A stretch of 64,000 nucleotides of DNA from Mactromeris polynyma (GCA_032209605.1 JASFXZ010000039.1:4836001-4900000), one strand, 5' to 3'; positions 21,933 to 33,646 are shown, counted from the first letter of the stretch. The notes: generated by a model not told the origin, from the letters alone. Made by a program: numbers and translations.

Positions 21933-24164
21933 GGTTCGGTTAATTTTGGTACTACTTGTCCTACACCTTGAGTTCCTACTGTGGTGGATACATTTCTTAA
22001 CTGAAGAGCCAAATCTTGAAAAACTTGTTGGAAAACTTCATCTGCCATTTTGTTTACAAAGAATGCAAGCAAACAGAATAAATAGTCAGTTTACTAACCT
22101 CGTGTTTCGGCGTGACAACCTCGTAAAGTTCTAATCCTGGTCAATCGGCATCAAAACCCACACTGTAACGTAGTGGTTAACACAAATTCCAACTCTGGTA
22201 TAAACGTTTATTCGGACTTGTACGGGCTCTCTCTGCCCCCATTCTCCTCCCTGCCCCGTTCCCCTCCCTTTCTAGACCCTAGTTGTCCAGGTTTTATAGC
22301 AAACCCTTAATTACTAGGGTCTAGACATATACATAATAATTGACGAGATGTAAAATATTCATTTTTACCTGACAGGTGAGATGGAAAAGTCATAATACTA
22401 CCCCATCTCCATACTGATCTCCATACTGACTTGACAGATACACTATAATTATGACCTATTACATTACACATTGGCTGCAGGTTCCTAGCAAACAATCGAC
22501 GTCGAGACGACGTTGGATTTTGATCACATCGTCGCCTACCATAATTTAACTTCGGGTCAACGTCGGAGCTTTGACGTTGTACGGACTAATAATATCTGTC
22601 ATGTGTTTCCGGTCCGGATAGAAAAATCCGACCCGAGGGGACCTGCGTTGCCAGGTAACGAGGCTTGCCGAGTTACCGGCTACGCAGCGTGCCCGAGGGT
22701 CGGATTTTTCTATCCGGACCGGACACACATGATTGATATTTTTTCTAGCATAACTTAAATTACTTTTTTGTGAAAAAATTGACATAGAAAAACGCATTTT
22801 TGTACATTTCACCAAAAAGCGCGTGCGATGATGTTTACTGACGTATTTGTATTCACTGCATACGTCAAGAAGTTCCTTCAATATACATGCAACTTTTTTT
22901 AATGGTTATTTTGTTTTGTTTTGAAGCTATATTTTTTGTAAAGTTAATGTTTATGGAAATCATTATCATTATTATGCCTACATAAAGTGTATAATAAAAG
23001 AAATAAGAAGTATTGCGTCACAGCGCGTAACTCATCTAGCATGGGGGTGCCAGTTAGAGTTTTCCAGCACGGCTGAATTCATCGGAAATGCCTATCCGGT
23101 GTGCTAGAAATAGAGGTCCGACGTTATATCAACGTTGGATTTGGCTCAGACACGACGTAAACGTGTTCATATTGTTTTATTACGTCCCGTAAAATACATA
23201 TACAATATATGTCAACATTCTCTTAACTCGTACGATAATGTTTAAATGCATTACATTTAAAATATTAACACTAATTTCTGTCCAAGTAGCATGCGAAAAT
23301 AAAACTGAAGTTACTTGATAATTTAAGATATTGGAATTTGATTATAAATCAAACCAAACTGTTTTTTCAACGTTGAAATATCATGAAATTGTCATTTTGG
23401 TTTGAATTGTATTAGACTTGCGTTGGATATAAAATATATTTTGATTTGATTATGGTCGTACCCCGACGTTGAGATATGACGTCTATTAAAACACTTTCAA
23501 ATCCAACTATAATCCAACGTTATTTTAATGTTGGGTCCTTAGTTGGCACAACGTCCACCCAACGTCTATGTTTACTGGGTTTGAGCATTGAAGTTTCGTT
23601 TACGTTCCATATGTCTTACCACTAAAAGAATTTCCATGAAACTTGGATCAAATTTTAACCTCATTGCGACAACATTCAAAACCCATGTTCTATGGTTAAA
23701 ATATGAGACCATGGTACCCGACATTGACATCTGAACTCAGATAGTAATTTTTCAGATGATTATATTACCCGGTAGACTACCGCCACCGGTCTGTCGTATA
23801 TATACCCCCAAAAACTTCGTTTATACGGCTATAAATATGAATATTGTTGATAACTTGATAAATCCAAAAGCACAAATAAAGAAACAAACGACATTTATTG
23901 ATATACTTGTACAAGTATTTTCATTTAAAAAAACACAACTAAATAGACGTATTAAAAAATTAAAACAATGACAATCTTGAAGCAAACCATATTAATACCA
24001 TTTATTCAGAAGGAAGACATCTCTTGTAGTTAAAAGTAATAGATATCTGTCATTTATCGAGAGATATCTCTATTACTGGGAATTATCTTTGCATGGCTGT
24101 TTGTGCAGCCCGTACTGAAATGCTGATTAACAACTTAAACTAAATGCAGCTACATTACAATGTA
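21933..24164. other. Gene-free interval with AACGTTGG-rich repeat DNA
   Basis: Around 22500-22580 and 23100-23580 the phrases CAACGTTGGATTTG, GACGTTG and CCAACGT recur in both orientations, suggesting an old repeat into which the hairpin at 22591 is embedded. CCCCCAAAAACTTCG near 23806 recalls the hairpin at 11391. No gene is supported. Confidence 0.45.
22591..22740. mobile_element. Foldback MITE with ~44-bp arms
   Basis: 22591-22634 and 22697-22740 are near-perfect inverted copies (core GGTCCGGATAGAAAAATCCG) around a ~62-bp GC-richer loop. The outer ends (AATATC...GATATT) also pair. No target duplication could be fixed. Confidence 0.75.
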
Positions 24165-24797
24165 GGGGAGACCGGGGATAGTTGTTACATTTTTCACGTT
24201 TTTCGATATATCTTCTTGATTTATTTGCCGATTTAGATAGTCCATATATCTATGTAAAGCTCATTGTTTGCTGTATATAAAACTGCATAGCAACGTATAC
24301 GTGAACAATTATTTCTGCTCGAACCAGCTAGATTTAAGAGGTTAGTGAAATATAACAACTTACCCCACCAATGGGGTAAGTTGTGACAGAACCCGGGGTA
24401 AGTTGTTACAATTTATATTTGACAATAGAAAAACAGTCAACACATACAACTTTTATTAAAAACAACAGTTCTAACATTTTAAACAAAAACATATATGGGA
24501 CTACCAATTTAATCATCAGTGCTTAATGTTTATTGGTGGTTTTCTAAAAAAAACATACATTTATGTATTTTTCTCTTGATTATTACATATAATCTTAACG
24601 CGATAAACTGACTTTTCAAAAATATTATTTTCCTTTCGAAGTTCAAGTTCTTTAAGGTGTATTAAAAATCTAACGTATAAATGTTTTGCAATGAGTCTTG
24701 ACGGTCCATGGGTCGATTTTACGGTAATGATTTTAGTCAGCTACCAAACTATAAACACTAATTATTAATCAAAGTATGTGCAGGAGGTAGACCTAAG

Positions 24798-25034
24798 TTA
24801 AAGCAGATCCACTTCCCCATCAGATTCACAAATGTGACAGATGTACACATTGTATTTGTGGACATTAGTGCACTCCTCATGCGACCAACCCTTACACCCC
24901 TTACACTGGATCCACGCCTCGCGTGCACGACTATTGGAGTAAGGCTCATCGCATACTAAGCAAAACCATTCCTCTTCGACTGACGACACCACTTCTGTGT
25001 TGGCTTTACTACGTTTCGTCTTCTTCTTTTTCAA
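24798..25034 (-). pseudogene. C-terminal PHD finger of the pogo-type transposase
   Basis: A 78-codon frame begins with a Lys/Arg-rich nuclear-signal-like run (KKKKTKRSK) and contains a full C4HC3 pattern: CLVC, then C-x2-C in IQCKGCKG, WSHEEC, and CHIC. That spacing is a PHD finger, normally a histone-tail reader. It lies downstream of the catalytic domain in the same strand and element, so it was most likely the transposase C-terminus. Start and linkage are cut by the inserted repeat. Confidence 0.8.
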
Positions 25035-25042
25035 TTCTTTTT

Positions 25043-25418
25043 ATGCCCCACTCTGAAAAGGGGGGCGGATATAGATTTGCCCTTGTCCGTCCGCTCGTCA
25101 CAAAATATTGTGTCACTCATATCTCCAAAACTATATGAGCCAGAGTCATAAAACTTTACAGGAATGTTCACCAGCATGTGAAGTTGTGCACCTGGGGTTT
25201 CATATTTGGCTGTGTCCAGTATGTGCAAAGTTATGGCCCTTGACTTAGTTAAAATATAGCCTACAGAGTATGCAATCTTGCGTCACTCATATCTCCAAAA
25301 ATATATGAGCCAGAGTCATAAGACTTTACAGGAATGTTCACATACCTGTATAGTTGTGAACCTAAGGGTTTCATATATGGTTACGCCCAGTAAGTGCAAA
25401 GTTATGGCCCTTGACTTA
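25043..25418. repeat. Two-unit (~170 bp) pearl-like tandem repeat insertion
   Basis: GTCACTCATATCTCCAAAA occurs at 25112 and 25282, each followed by TATATGAGCCAGAGTCATAA and ATGGCCCTTGACTTA. The left edge has a small hairpin (TGCCCC...GGGGGGC). It interrupts the pogo transposase between its DDE and PHD parts. Confidence 0.75.
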
Positions 25419-25464
25419 TCACCATAATCAGTACAGTTGTTCACTTGGTAAGGTTGATATCCAT

Positions 25465-26216
25465 TCACAAACTGTGAGCAGAATAATAGCATTTGCTTTT
25501 GTGACAAAGGCTGCAAGTGGGGGCAATACAGCCTTCAGGTCCATCACGGATGAAGTGATTGTAAAATTTCATCTGAGGAAAGACGAACATTGGTTTAACA
25601 GTGTTTCCTGATGCACTTACTTCCACGCACGTTAGTGCCCCGATTTGCTTACCCCCCTTTGGACCTACGACACTTGTCGGTTTCTGTACCGTTGCGGTGC
25701 CCGTTTCGTCGACATTCCAAATGTCATATGGCATGATGTGGTCCTTTTCTAGTACTGTTTCAAGTTGTCCGAAGAATCTATCAACATTACCTCTATTAAA
25801 ACTGGTCGCACTGGATAGACTAGTGGCCTCTGGTGTCCGAATGGATCGAGACGGAGTGCGTTTCAGAAAACCCGAAAACCAGTCGGGTCCGGCAGACCTA
25901 TCGCGGCTCCATTGATCAGGCATTTTCACTCCGAATTCAAGAGCGCATTCATATGCTAGGACTCTAACAGCCTCGGGTGATAAACCGAAATATATGTTTG
26001 CTGCCCTTGTGATATAGACTTTTAAAACGTTCTCGTGATCAGTTGAAAATACTAGTTGAGGTGATCTATATCCTATTTGTAAATCACGTGAACCCATTAC
26101 TTGTGCTTGCTTTACGTATCGGCAGAGTCATTGGGTTCATACCAATTTCCAAGACCACGGAAGGCCCTAAAAATAGTTTCCCCTCTATTTGTCTTCCGTA
26201 TGTAGTTTCTCATCAT
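25465..26216 (-). pseudogene. pogo/Tigger transposase, N-terminal and partial DDE domain
   Basis: The start MRNYIRKTNRGE (about 26213) is the classic beginning of pogo-family transposases; it is frame-separated from the main 210-codon frame (26097-25465). That frame has a CENP-B/HTH-type DNA-binding region (LAYECALEFGVKMPDQWS through WFSGFLKR) and the first part of the DDE_1 catalytic domain: IWNVDETGTATVQKP contains the first catalytic Asp, then GPKGGKQIGALTCVEVSASG and FIRDGPEGC. The remaining DDE domain with the second Asp and third acidic residue is absent, replaced by the 25043-25418 repeat. In intact relatives this enzyme cuts and pastes the element at TA sites. Confidence 0.85.
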
Positions 26217-26769
26217 TATGGAATAAAAGGGAACATTCTGTATAGCTAATAGCATTAAAATGATGTAGATACACAGTTTAAATACACATGATATTGTAAG
26301 AGCATTGTTTTTTGTTAACATTTACTAGTAAATCAACGAACGGGGCAAGTTGTTACACTGTAACATCGTGCCCCCTGCTCAATGTATCAAATTGCCCCGA
26401 CAATACTACAAGTAACAAAATCCAAGGGAGACAACTTTTGTATGATGCTTCGTCATCGATGAAATCATAATTTTAAACGCAAGTCATTACTTAGTCATTA
26501 TGCATTTATAAATCATCAGATACGTTAAATACGTGAACGTGAAACGAAACAGTTATAAAGACATCAAAATTTACTTACGTGACTTAAAATTGAACTTTTT
26601 CATCTAGAAACAATGGTTTGAGTTTTTGGTGTTCACAGGCTCCATTAAAGATAGCGGCTGTCAATGTCAACATATACGCGTCATATGTGATGTGATATAC
26701 AACGTCATCAACTAATTATTTGCAATGTAACAACTTGCCCCGTGTAACAACTATCCCCGGTCTCCCCTA

Positions 26770-28603
26770 CTGATGTAGCAGCAGCTACACTATTAATTCA
26801 AGTTCCGGGTACGTTTACCTTCTTGAATAATAATTGTCAACAATGTCATACCAGCGGATCCAAGAAACACGAAGCCTTAACCAGGTATTTGCCCAATTTG
26901 ATTATTTGATAGTACGGACACACGATTAGACACACAACATGCGAAGCGACACACGATTTGACACACAACATGCGAAGCGACACATGATTTGACACACGAC
27001 ATGCGAAGAGACGGACGATACGACAAACAACTTGCGAAACAACACACGATATTTACTGCGACATTTCTCTGTTCAATTGCGTCTGATGTCGTAAGTCATA
27101 TCGTGTGTTGCTTAGCATCTCGTGTGTCGTATCGAGTGTCGCATTTGAATGTCGTGTGTCAACATTCATTGTTGCACAAACCGGACTCCGTTTTTAACTG
27201 ATATGTCAGGTTGTATATTGTGGGACAAGAGCAAAATAATATTTCGAAAGTGACACTGTAATTACGGCCTTGTAATTATTCAAGTAATCTGATCATATAG
27301 CCTAGATTTCTGAAATTCTTATTAATTAATGAAATTCAAATACTAATATGATTGCAACATTTTATACAGAATCATTTAATACTTGAATCATGGTGTAACT
27401 ATCTCATTTTGTGTCACATTTCAATCCCATCTCATATCTTAAAGTTAATTAATAACTCTTTTAGCAAACCTTAGCATGTTTAAGGCTGTATGTTTATGTG
27501 GTTCTTCTTTTTATTCACTTTTAATATTCTGTATTTCATAGTATAAATCATATGATGCTTAAATGAAGGGTTGTCTAAAAATGTAACGAATTTATATTCA
27601 CAGTACCTCAAACTGTTTAAACTGAATTAGAGGAGGTTCTATTATTCACTTCGCCTTGTTTTACAATAACTGCAATCTCATTGAAATCAGCCCCTAACTT
27701 TAGCTCCATTATTTTCCGCTGTTAAGGTGACTACACTCCGTAAGAGGTCACGTTCATATAACCTCTCTAAAAATAGATATGCGTAACCAGGGCTCGCTCG
27801 TTTGTGGTCCAATGAAATGTCTCCTTACAAAACCGTGTTTGTCGTGTTTCTCAAAATGTCATTATCGTTTATTCGGAGTTTCTGTTTTCGGAGTACTTAG
27901 AAGTACAAATCATTATACATCAAGTTGTTTATGCATACATAAATTGATAGTAATTACATCTGCATACCATATTGACCAGAAAAAATAGGAATCAGTATAT
28001 TGCTTAGCAACAATAACATTTAAAAGTAAGCATTCAGTGAGAAACAATAGACATGTTGTACATGTATATCTACAATATAAGTATTATATCTGCTTCAAAA
28101 AGAAATACTGATGCATAGCGTTTGCATCAGAAAACGACAAAGTTAACAAGTTCAACGTAACTCAGTGGCTTGCATGAAGTTTCCAATGGATTATCAATAA
28201 ATACTAGCAACATTTTGCCAATTATGTCCCATTAAACAGCTAAGAGCAAACATCGTATTCGATCCTAAAGCTTGACGCAACCATGTCTCAATCATACCAA
28301 TCTATTTGTGTTCCATTTCCTAAAAGTAATATCAGTTTTATATCATGAAATTTGCATGACAACAGACTTGAATATAATATTCTGCATAACAACTGTAACA
28401 ATCTGGAAACTGTACCATCCTTCAGTTCATTTTTTTCTAGTAAAAATATTCCCTATTTTATATAACAATTTCAATGACATATTATTGTACTTGGTACAAA
28501 TATTCATGAATCAAAGTATTTTATTTTTACCGTAACATTGAAAAAAGCAACTGTCATGATATAGTAAAAAGTAGTAATTTATACACACGATTGCAATGAG
28601 TTC
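26770..28603. other. No gene seen
   Basis: Apart from the inverted tandem block at 26914-27162, this is AT-rich DNA with frames below 90 codons and no recognisable domain. Confidence 0.55.
26914..27162. repeat. Inverted array of CGACACACGA-type short repeats
   Basis: The left part holds about four ~31-bp units like CACACGATTTGACACACAAC + ATGCGAAGCGA. The right part holds the complement (ATCGTGTGTTGC, CTCGTGTGTCG, GTCGTGTGTCAA). Together they can form a large imperfect hairpin. Confidence 0.7.
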
Positions 28604-28800
28604 TGGGCCCGATTTCTCAAAACATCTCAAATAGAAATCTCAGTTCAAACTCATTTTGGATATCTTGAAAATTTAGAGAACAATACGCATCTCATCTTTT
28701 GTTTTGTAATATGGATTATGAGTCTGGTCTCTCAACTATTTGAGACTATATTTGAGCTGAGATTTAGCTCAAATTGAGATGGTTCGGGAGATCGGGGCCA
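28604..28800. mobile_element. Foldback MITE, GGGCCCGATTTCTC ends
   Basis: The ends TGGGCCCGATTTCTCAAAAC and GGTTCGGGAGATCGGGGCCA are ~27-bp imperfect inverted repeats bounding 197 non-coding bp; internal CTCAAAT/ATTTGAG phrases add to the fold. A related element is at 51455-51604. Confidence 0.75.
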
Positions 28801-29479
28801 GATAATTTTCATAAAATAATCATCACATTGCTGATTTCACACTGCAACATCAGAGATTCCATATTATGTGTTATATCGTTTAAGTGTATTGTGAAGAAAA
28901 ACTGGCAAAAATTGTCTTCATAGCTGTTATTCAGTATATCAATACACAACATTGTAAACAAACTCAAAAATTATAACAACCCTATACACTATGATCTGGT
29001 AGACTTAGTATAAACAGTGACTTAACAACCAAAGTGTACGTCTTCAGATCGAACAAACATCCTTATACTCGGCGTTGAACTCATGTTACATCACCTAGAG
29101 AGCATTTAAAGTAATTGGAGTTTCTTTCCATCAGGCATAAGACATTCTTTGCATCACACCTGTGCATTAGTATAGAAATTATTGTGATGTATTCCGTCCA
29201 TTAAACCCTCCCCCTGTTGGTTCTCGTTGATTCTCCTAGTTATCCCTTACGGTCGTCCAGGCCATTCTTTGCGCCCATCCTCTTACGTATGTACCCTTAA
29301 TATCCTCATATATGCCTTATGTTTATGGACTGTTGTTTTCCCGGAGGTCTGTGTGGAGAGCAATGTCTAGTATATGTGACGTTCCCGGTAGCAACTTATT
29401 ATCTCTCTCAAGTTTATGCTGACAGAAACATCTAACTCTTAGTAATGGAGTATGATTTCATGATATAGACATTCGAATT
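28801..29479. repeat. Gene-free; includes dispersed repeat paired with 31910-32140
   Basis: 29180-29410 (CCGTCCATTAAACCCTCCCC ... GTGACGTTCCCGGTAG) aligns in direct orientation with 31910-32140 at roughly three-quarters identity. The two copies flank the LINE fragment. Neither has an open frame in common. Confidence 0.6.
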
Positions 29480-30540
29480 CGGTGCCGCTTTGTGGAACAT
29501 AACTACTCACTTTAATAAATATAACATTCTTTATGACCTACAATATGGTTTCAGAGAAAAACGATCATGTGAGACACAACTTTTACAACTTATTGATGAT
29601 TTATCTAGAAATATGTCCAAAGGAAAGCTATCCGACTTAGCCCTACTGGGTTTCAGCAAAGCTTTTGATAAGGTTAATCATCTGAAATTAGTATACACAT
29701 TACAGGAACATATGGCGTGGATCCTGCGACTCTTTTATGGATTAAATCCTTTCTCTTAAACCGCAATCAACGTGTTATACTTGAAGGCGAAACATCCTCC
29801 GAGGTTCTGGTAACATCAGGTGTTCCCCAAGGCTCTGTACTAGGACCATTACTCTTTCTTCTATATATAAATGATTCGCCAGATACCATTACATATCTTG
29901 TTTGCGGATGACACTGCTGTATACTTAACTATTAGTAATGTATATGATGCTCTTATCTTGCAGGAAGACCTAAATAAATTAATGAAATGGGAGTCAATGT
30001 GGGATATGGAGTTTAATCCCAGTAAATGCCAGGTCCTGATTCTATCCAGAAGTAAACAGAAAACATTTTTTGATTATAAACTCTATGGCCAAACTTTAGA
30101 AACTGTAGACACAGCTAAATATCTTGGTGTAAATATTTCAAATAATGTATCGTGGAATGTTCATATTTAAATCAAATTACTTCTAATGCAAATAAATCAC
30201 TTGGTTTTATCCGTAGAAACATCCAAACTAAAAATAAACATATATGTCAGTTAGCTTATAAGACAATAGTTAGACCTCGGGTAGAATAGGGCCTACGCCT
30301 CATATGTAGGCCTATGGAGCCCACATAGGCTACTCAACAAAATATCAACAATATAGAAAAGATCAAACCCAGAGCTGTTAGGTGGGTAAGTGACAATTAT
30401 TCTCCATACGACAGTGTCACCCGCATGCAGCGTGAGCTTGGCTGGCAAAGTATCGAGACGAGAAGAAACAATTGTAAGATGATTGTGTTCTACAAAATAG
30501 TAGATCTATGTTAGAGACAGGAATTACTAAACCTAAATTT
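29480..30540 (+). pseudogene. Non-LTR (jockey/CR1-type) reverse transcriptase, 5' truncated
   Basis: Successive plus-strand frames give RT motifs in order: [30 protein letters not shown] (motif A, about 29641-29680, with G where the metal-binding Asp is expected), [11 protein letters not shown] and [20 protein letters not shown] (29816-29873), and FADDTAVY (29903-29923). Thumb-region pieces such as MEFNPSKCQVL and YLGV follow, then frame-broken text near 30360-30480 (AVRW, ELGW, RRNN). At least two frameshifts and the start near 29490 show a dead 5'-truncated copy. Target-primed retrotransposition is known for the family. Confidence 0.88.
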
Positions 30541-31554
30541 TATGGAGATTTATTATATAAAATTCGCAAAATTCATAACAGTTGTTACTTCGATAAGTTA
30601 TTTGTGAAATTAATTAACAAGTTCAAAAGGAAGGGTTATAATCCAGACATAATGAGAACAACTGCAGATAAATTTTTAAGTAAATCAATACTTGATAGAT
30701 TTGCACACCTATTTTTACTGCACGTCGGACACTAATGTTTTGAGACTAAATGAAGTTATATTTGTAAACCGTACTTGGTACGGCAGGATATTACTGATCA
30801 CAATGTCTTAGGGGATTATGTTCGGGACTTTGTAGGCATTGACTTTTGCTCTGGAATTAACATGAAGTGTTCCATGCAGTATCTTAAAACTATCGACCAG
30901 CCCATTTGTGAATGTTTTGTGTCGTATTATACATATATTTTTTTGAATTTACGTTAGTGTTGTCCTTGTTTCTTGTTGTTTTGTGATGTTCTCTGTAACC
31001 ACTTACTTAATGTTTCTCTCGTATATTATCAGTTTATATGGCACAGTCTTGTATAAATAACGTCTCCTTACGCAGCGTATACTATATCTTTTATGACGTC
31101 ATTAAAATTGTATGACGTCACCCTACCAAGAAAACTTCTATCTACAATGCGATTTACATTTTATGACGTCATTTGACAATACCAAGTAAACTTTTCTTAA
31201 TATTCGTTGGGTGCAGTCGTGTTTTTGTGTTTTATTTTCTTATTAAACATATTTCTTTTAGTTATAAATTCCATTTCCCTATCAATAATATCTAAGAATT
31301 TTTATTAGTAAACACATTATCAAGTTGACTTTATTTTAAATTGCACTTTAATTTGACATTTTAAGGTTACTTCTATTCTGATGTTACTATTTTAGTTACG
31401 GGGAACAAGGTCAGTATAAGGCTGCTTGTTCCTCCGTGCTCGATTAGATACTGTATGTCTGTTGATATGTACGTGATGGTTGGTTTATTTTAATGATTAG
31501 TTACTGCCTACTTAGTCAATTTATGTATATATGTTGGAAATCAATGACCATATA
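30541..31554. promoter_or_regulatory. Gene-free; three CRE palindromes within 78 bp
   Basis: TGACGTCA occurs at 31094-31101, 31113-31120 and 31164-31171, each preceded by TA. No coding start follows on either strand within a plausible distance, so a promoter role is only possible, not shown. The rest of the interval shows nothing. Confidence 0.35.
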
Positions 31555-31683
31555 GCGTAATCCGAGCCTTCTCTGTCCCTAAACCAGCCCCTTTTACGAT
31601 TTTTGATATTTCATGTTGCTGGTTAGGCCGCAAAAAAAAGAAGAAAAAAAAGGCTATAGGGTCAGAGAAGTCTCGGATTAGCG
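31555..31683. mobile_element. 129-bp foldback MITE
   Basis: The ends GCGTAATCCGAGCCTTCTCT (31555 on) and GAGAAGTCTCGGATTAGCG (to 31683) form ~27-bp imperfect inverted repeats. ATA flanks both sides. The interior has an A/G-rich run. Confidence 0.75.
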
Positions 31684-31909
31684 ATACGGTGTGAGGTTAG
31701 CTAGCTGTTAAATCGATTTAAACCCCAAGTATTTTTACTGACAGTTCCAAGGCTGTAATTCGCTATATGATTGTTGTTTCTGTTTGTGTTATGAATGTTT
31801 TATGTTTCCCTTTCCCCTATGCAATTCTGTCACTTTATACAGTGTTCAGAGTGTTTCCTGCCCAATTTTGGCCTATTGTGGCCAGTTGTCTTGAATTGTC
31901 CTGTGAGCT

Positions 31910-32140
31910 TTTCCATCCATTAATTCCCCCCTCCCCCTCCTTTTACTGTCCACTTTGATTCTCTTAATTATTCCTTTTGGTCTGTTGGGCCGTTCCTTGT
32001 GCCTCTGTTCCTTAATATGTGTACCGTTTGACCTCCTTAGGTGCGTTATGTTTTGTGGATTGTTGTTTTTCCTGAGGTCTGCGTGGGAAGGTATTGTCTT
32101 GTGTATGTGGCGTTCCCCGTAGTTACGTATTCTCTCTGTT
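31910..32140. repeat. Second copy of the 29180-29410 dispersed repeat
   Basis: Direct-orientation relative of 29180-29410, with shared phrases such as GGTCTGTTGGGCCGTTC / GGTCGTCCAGGCCATTC and GGCGTTCCCCGTAG / GACGTTCCCGGTAG. Possibly the 3' part of the same repeat family that contributed the flanking copy. Confidence 0.55.
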
Positions 32141-32532
32141 CTACACCAGTTGGTGGCAATTCCTTTACCAACATATCTCGAGACACCCACTAGGATGGTC
32201 CATAGCATGTCATTTTGTGTTCCAAGTTTCTGACAGTAACACCGTCATAAAGTGGGTCTCATCTGCAACATGAATATTTATTCAAGGACAAATGAAGAAC
32301 AAATGGTCACAGCACACTTGACCGAACTTTAGCGTTAAAATTTATCACAAGCGTTAGATATTCGTCACACGTAATTTCCTGAGCTTGTTTTAAACAAAGG
32401 AAAATCGATTATTTACAACCCAAATTGTTGAAAAACAGCAATATTGTAGTATTCAAGAAAAAAATCTGACATTAAAAACACATTAACATTCTTAAAGACG
32501 ACAACGATATTAAATATATGCCTAGCAACCGT

Positions 32533-32771
32533 TAGCCTGGGGTCCTGGCTCACTGATTGCTAACGCTGTCAGTATAGCCAGGCGGAATACAATCACTTCG
32601 ATTATCTGATTGGACAAGATAGTGACATGCGCGCGCATTTTCTTTATCCGGTATCTTGATCACGTGATAAACTTCAGTCCTGATCAGCGCTGAAACATAG
32701 TCACGTGGATTCTATTACGCCTGGCCTTACCGACGCGGAGCAATGGGAGGTTTGGCCAGGATTCCAGGCTA
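32533..32771. mobile_element. MULE-type MITE, 239 bp, 9-bp target duplication
   Basis: TAGCCTGGGGTCCTGGC at the left and GCCAGGATTCCAGGCTA at the right are 17-bp inverted ends with two mismatches. AGCAACCGT flanks both sides exactly (32524-32532 and 32772-32780). Internal sequence also partly folds (GCCAGGCGG...CGCCTGGCC). The 9-bp duplication fits Mutator-type mobilisation. Confidence 0.85.
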
Positions 32772-32784
32772 AGCAACCGTAGAT

Positions 32785-33454
32785 GACGCTCCCAATCTGA
32801 ACACCTCGGAGATATAAATGATGTATGTATTCAGAGCTCTGCCGGATACCGCCGAGTAGTTACGATTGTGGCGCTCCCACACATTCGGAAAACCTCGGCC
32901 AACTACGTGAAGTGGAGTATGTATTCCGAGCTCTGCCGAGTAGTTACAATTGATTAGAATAACCAAGTGGTACGGAAATGTCCGAGAGCTGACGAGAATG
33001 GCTCCCACAATGCATTATAAACATGGGAGTAAATGCAAGGATTACAGACGATGTGCAGAAAATTACCATTAAATGCATCAAAGGTTAGGCTAAACAAAGA
33101 CCTAAATATTTAGGTCTTTGGGCTAAATAAAGGTTGATACGTAGACATGTAAAGGTTTGGGATACTTAATTGTGCAACATGAAATACTTGTGACAAATGA
33201 AAAATAAGGTCAAATGGACAGCATATGAAATGTGGCATAGGTACTATGGCCTTGGCCTTGGGCTATCGCCCCAGGCCAAAATTCATACAAGTAGTGGAAA
33301 ATTAATGCACTGCATTAGCGAAAACAAATGACAAAAGGAAATGTAAACAAATTTCTCTGATTTATATGTGGGATCACCTTGGCTATTATTATAAATTGCA
33401 CAACAATACAACGAGGGGAATGACGAGCCATCCACAACCTCGGTACCCAGGCGC
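32785..33454. repeat. Old relative of the 38.9-kb element; otherwise empty
   Basis: GCTCTGCCGGATACCGCCGAG + TAGTTACGATTG near 32836-32870 matches the phrase CTCTGCCGAATACCGCCAAG + AAGTTACGACTG at 40069, and a second partial copy follows at about 32930. The rest shows no gene; a small palindrome (AGACCTAAATATTTAGGTCT) lies near 33099. Confidence 0.45.
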
Positions 33455-33528
33455 CCGATGTGGGGCTCGAACCCACGACCCCCTAAACACTAGTATGACG
33501 CTCTAATGACTGAGCTAACAGGGTGGCC
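33455..33528 (-). repeat. tRNA-like sequence, Thr(AGT)-like, likely SINE/pseudogene
   Basis: Read on the minus strand, GTTAGCTCAGTCATTAGAGC is a tRNA D-arm with A box, and GGGTTCGAGCCCC is a T-arm/B box. The anticodon loop position reads CTAGTGT (AGT). The anticodon stem pairs poorly and the acceptor strands do not match, so a tRNA-derived SINE or pseudogene is more likely than a working tRNA. A near copy lies ~190 bp to the right. Confidence 0.55.
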
Positions 33529-33646
33529 GTCTAACCCCACACCACTACACTTCTCCCTCTTCCGTCATTTGATTTTGAGGATCAACCACCGTGGCCCATC
33601 AAACATCACTGCAACAATTAAAGTAAATCAAGGGGAAAAAGTGCTA

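Larger units (their letters stand above)
24165..26767 (-). mobile_element. pogo/Tigger DNA transposon with PHD-finger transposase, disrupted
   Basis: Perfect 25-bp TIRs (GGGGAGACCGGGGATAGTTG... at 24165-24189; complement at 26743-26767) are flanked by TA (24163-24164 and 26768-26769). Subterminal GGGGTAAGTTGTTACA / GGGGCAAGTTGTTACA repeats occur near both ends (about 24395, 26341, 26722). The 2.6-kb interior encodes a minus-strand pogo-type transposase, now split by a repeat insertion at 25043-25418 and lacking the distal DDE residues, so it cannot be autonomous. Confidence 0.88.
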
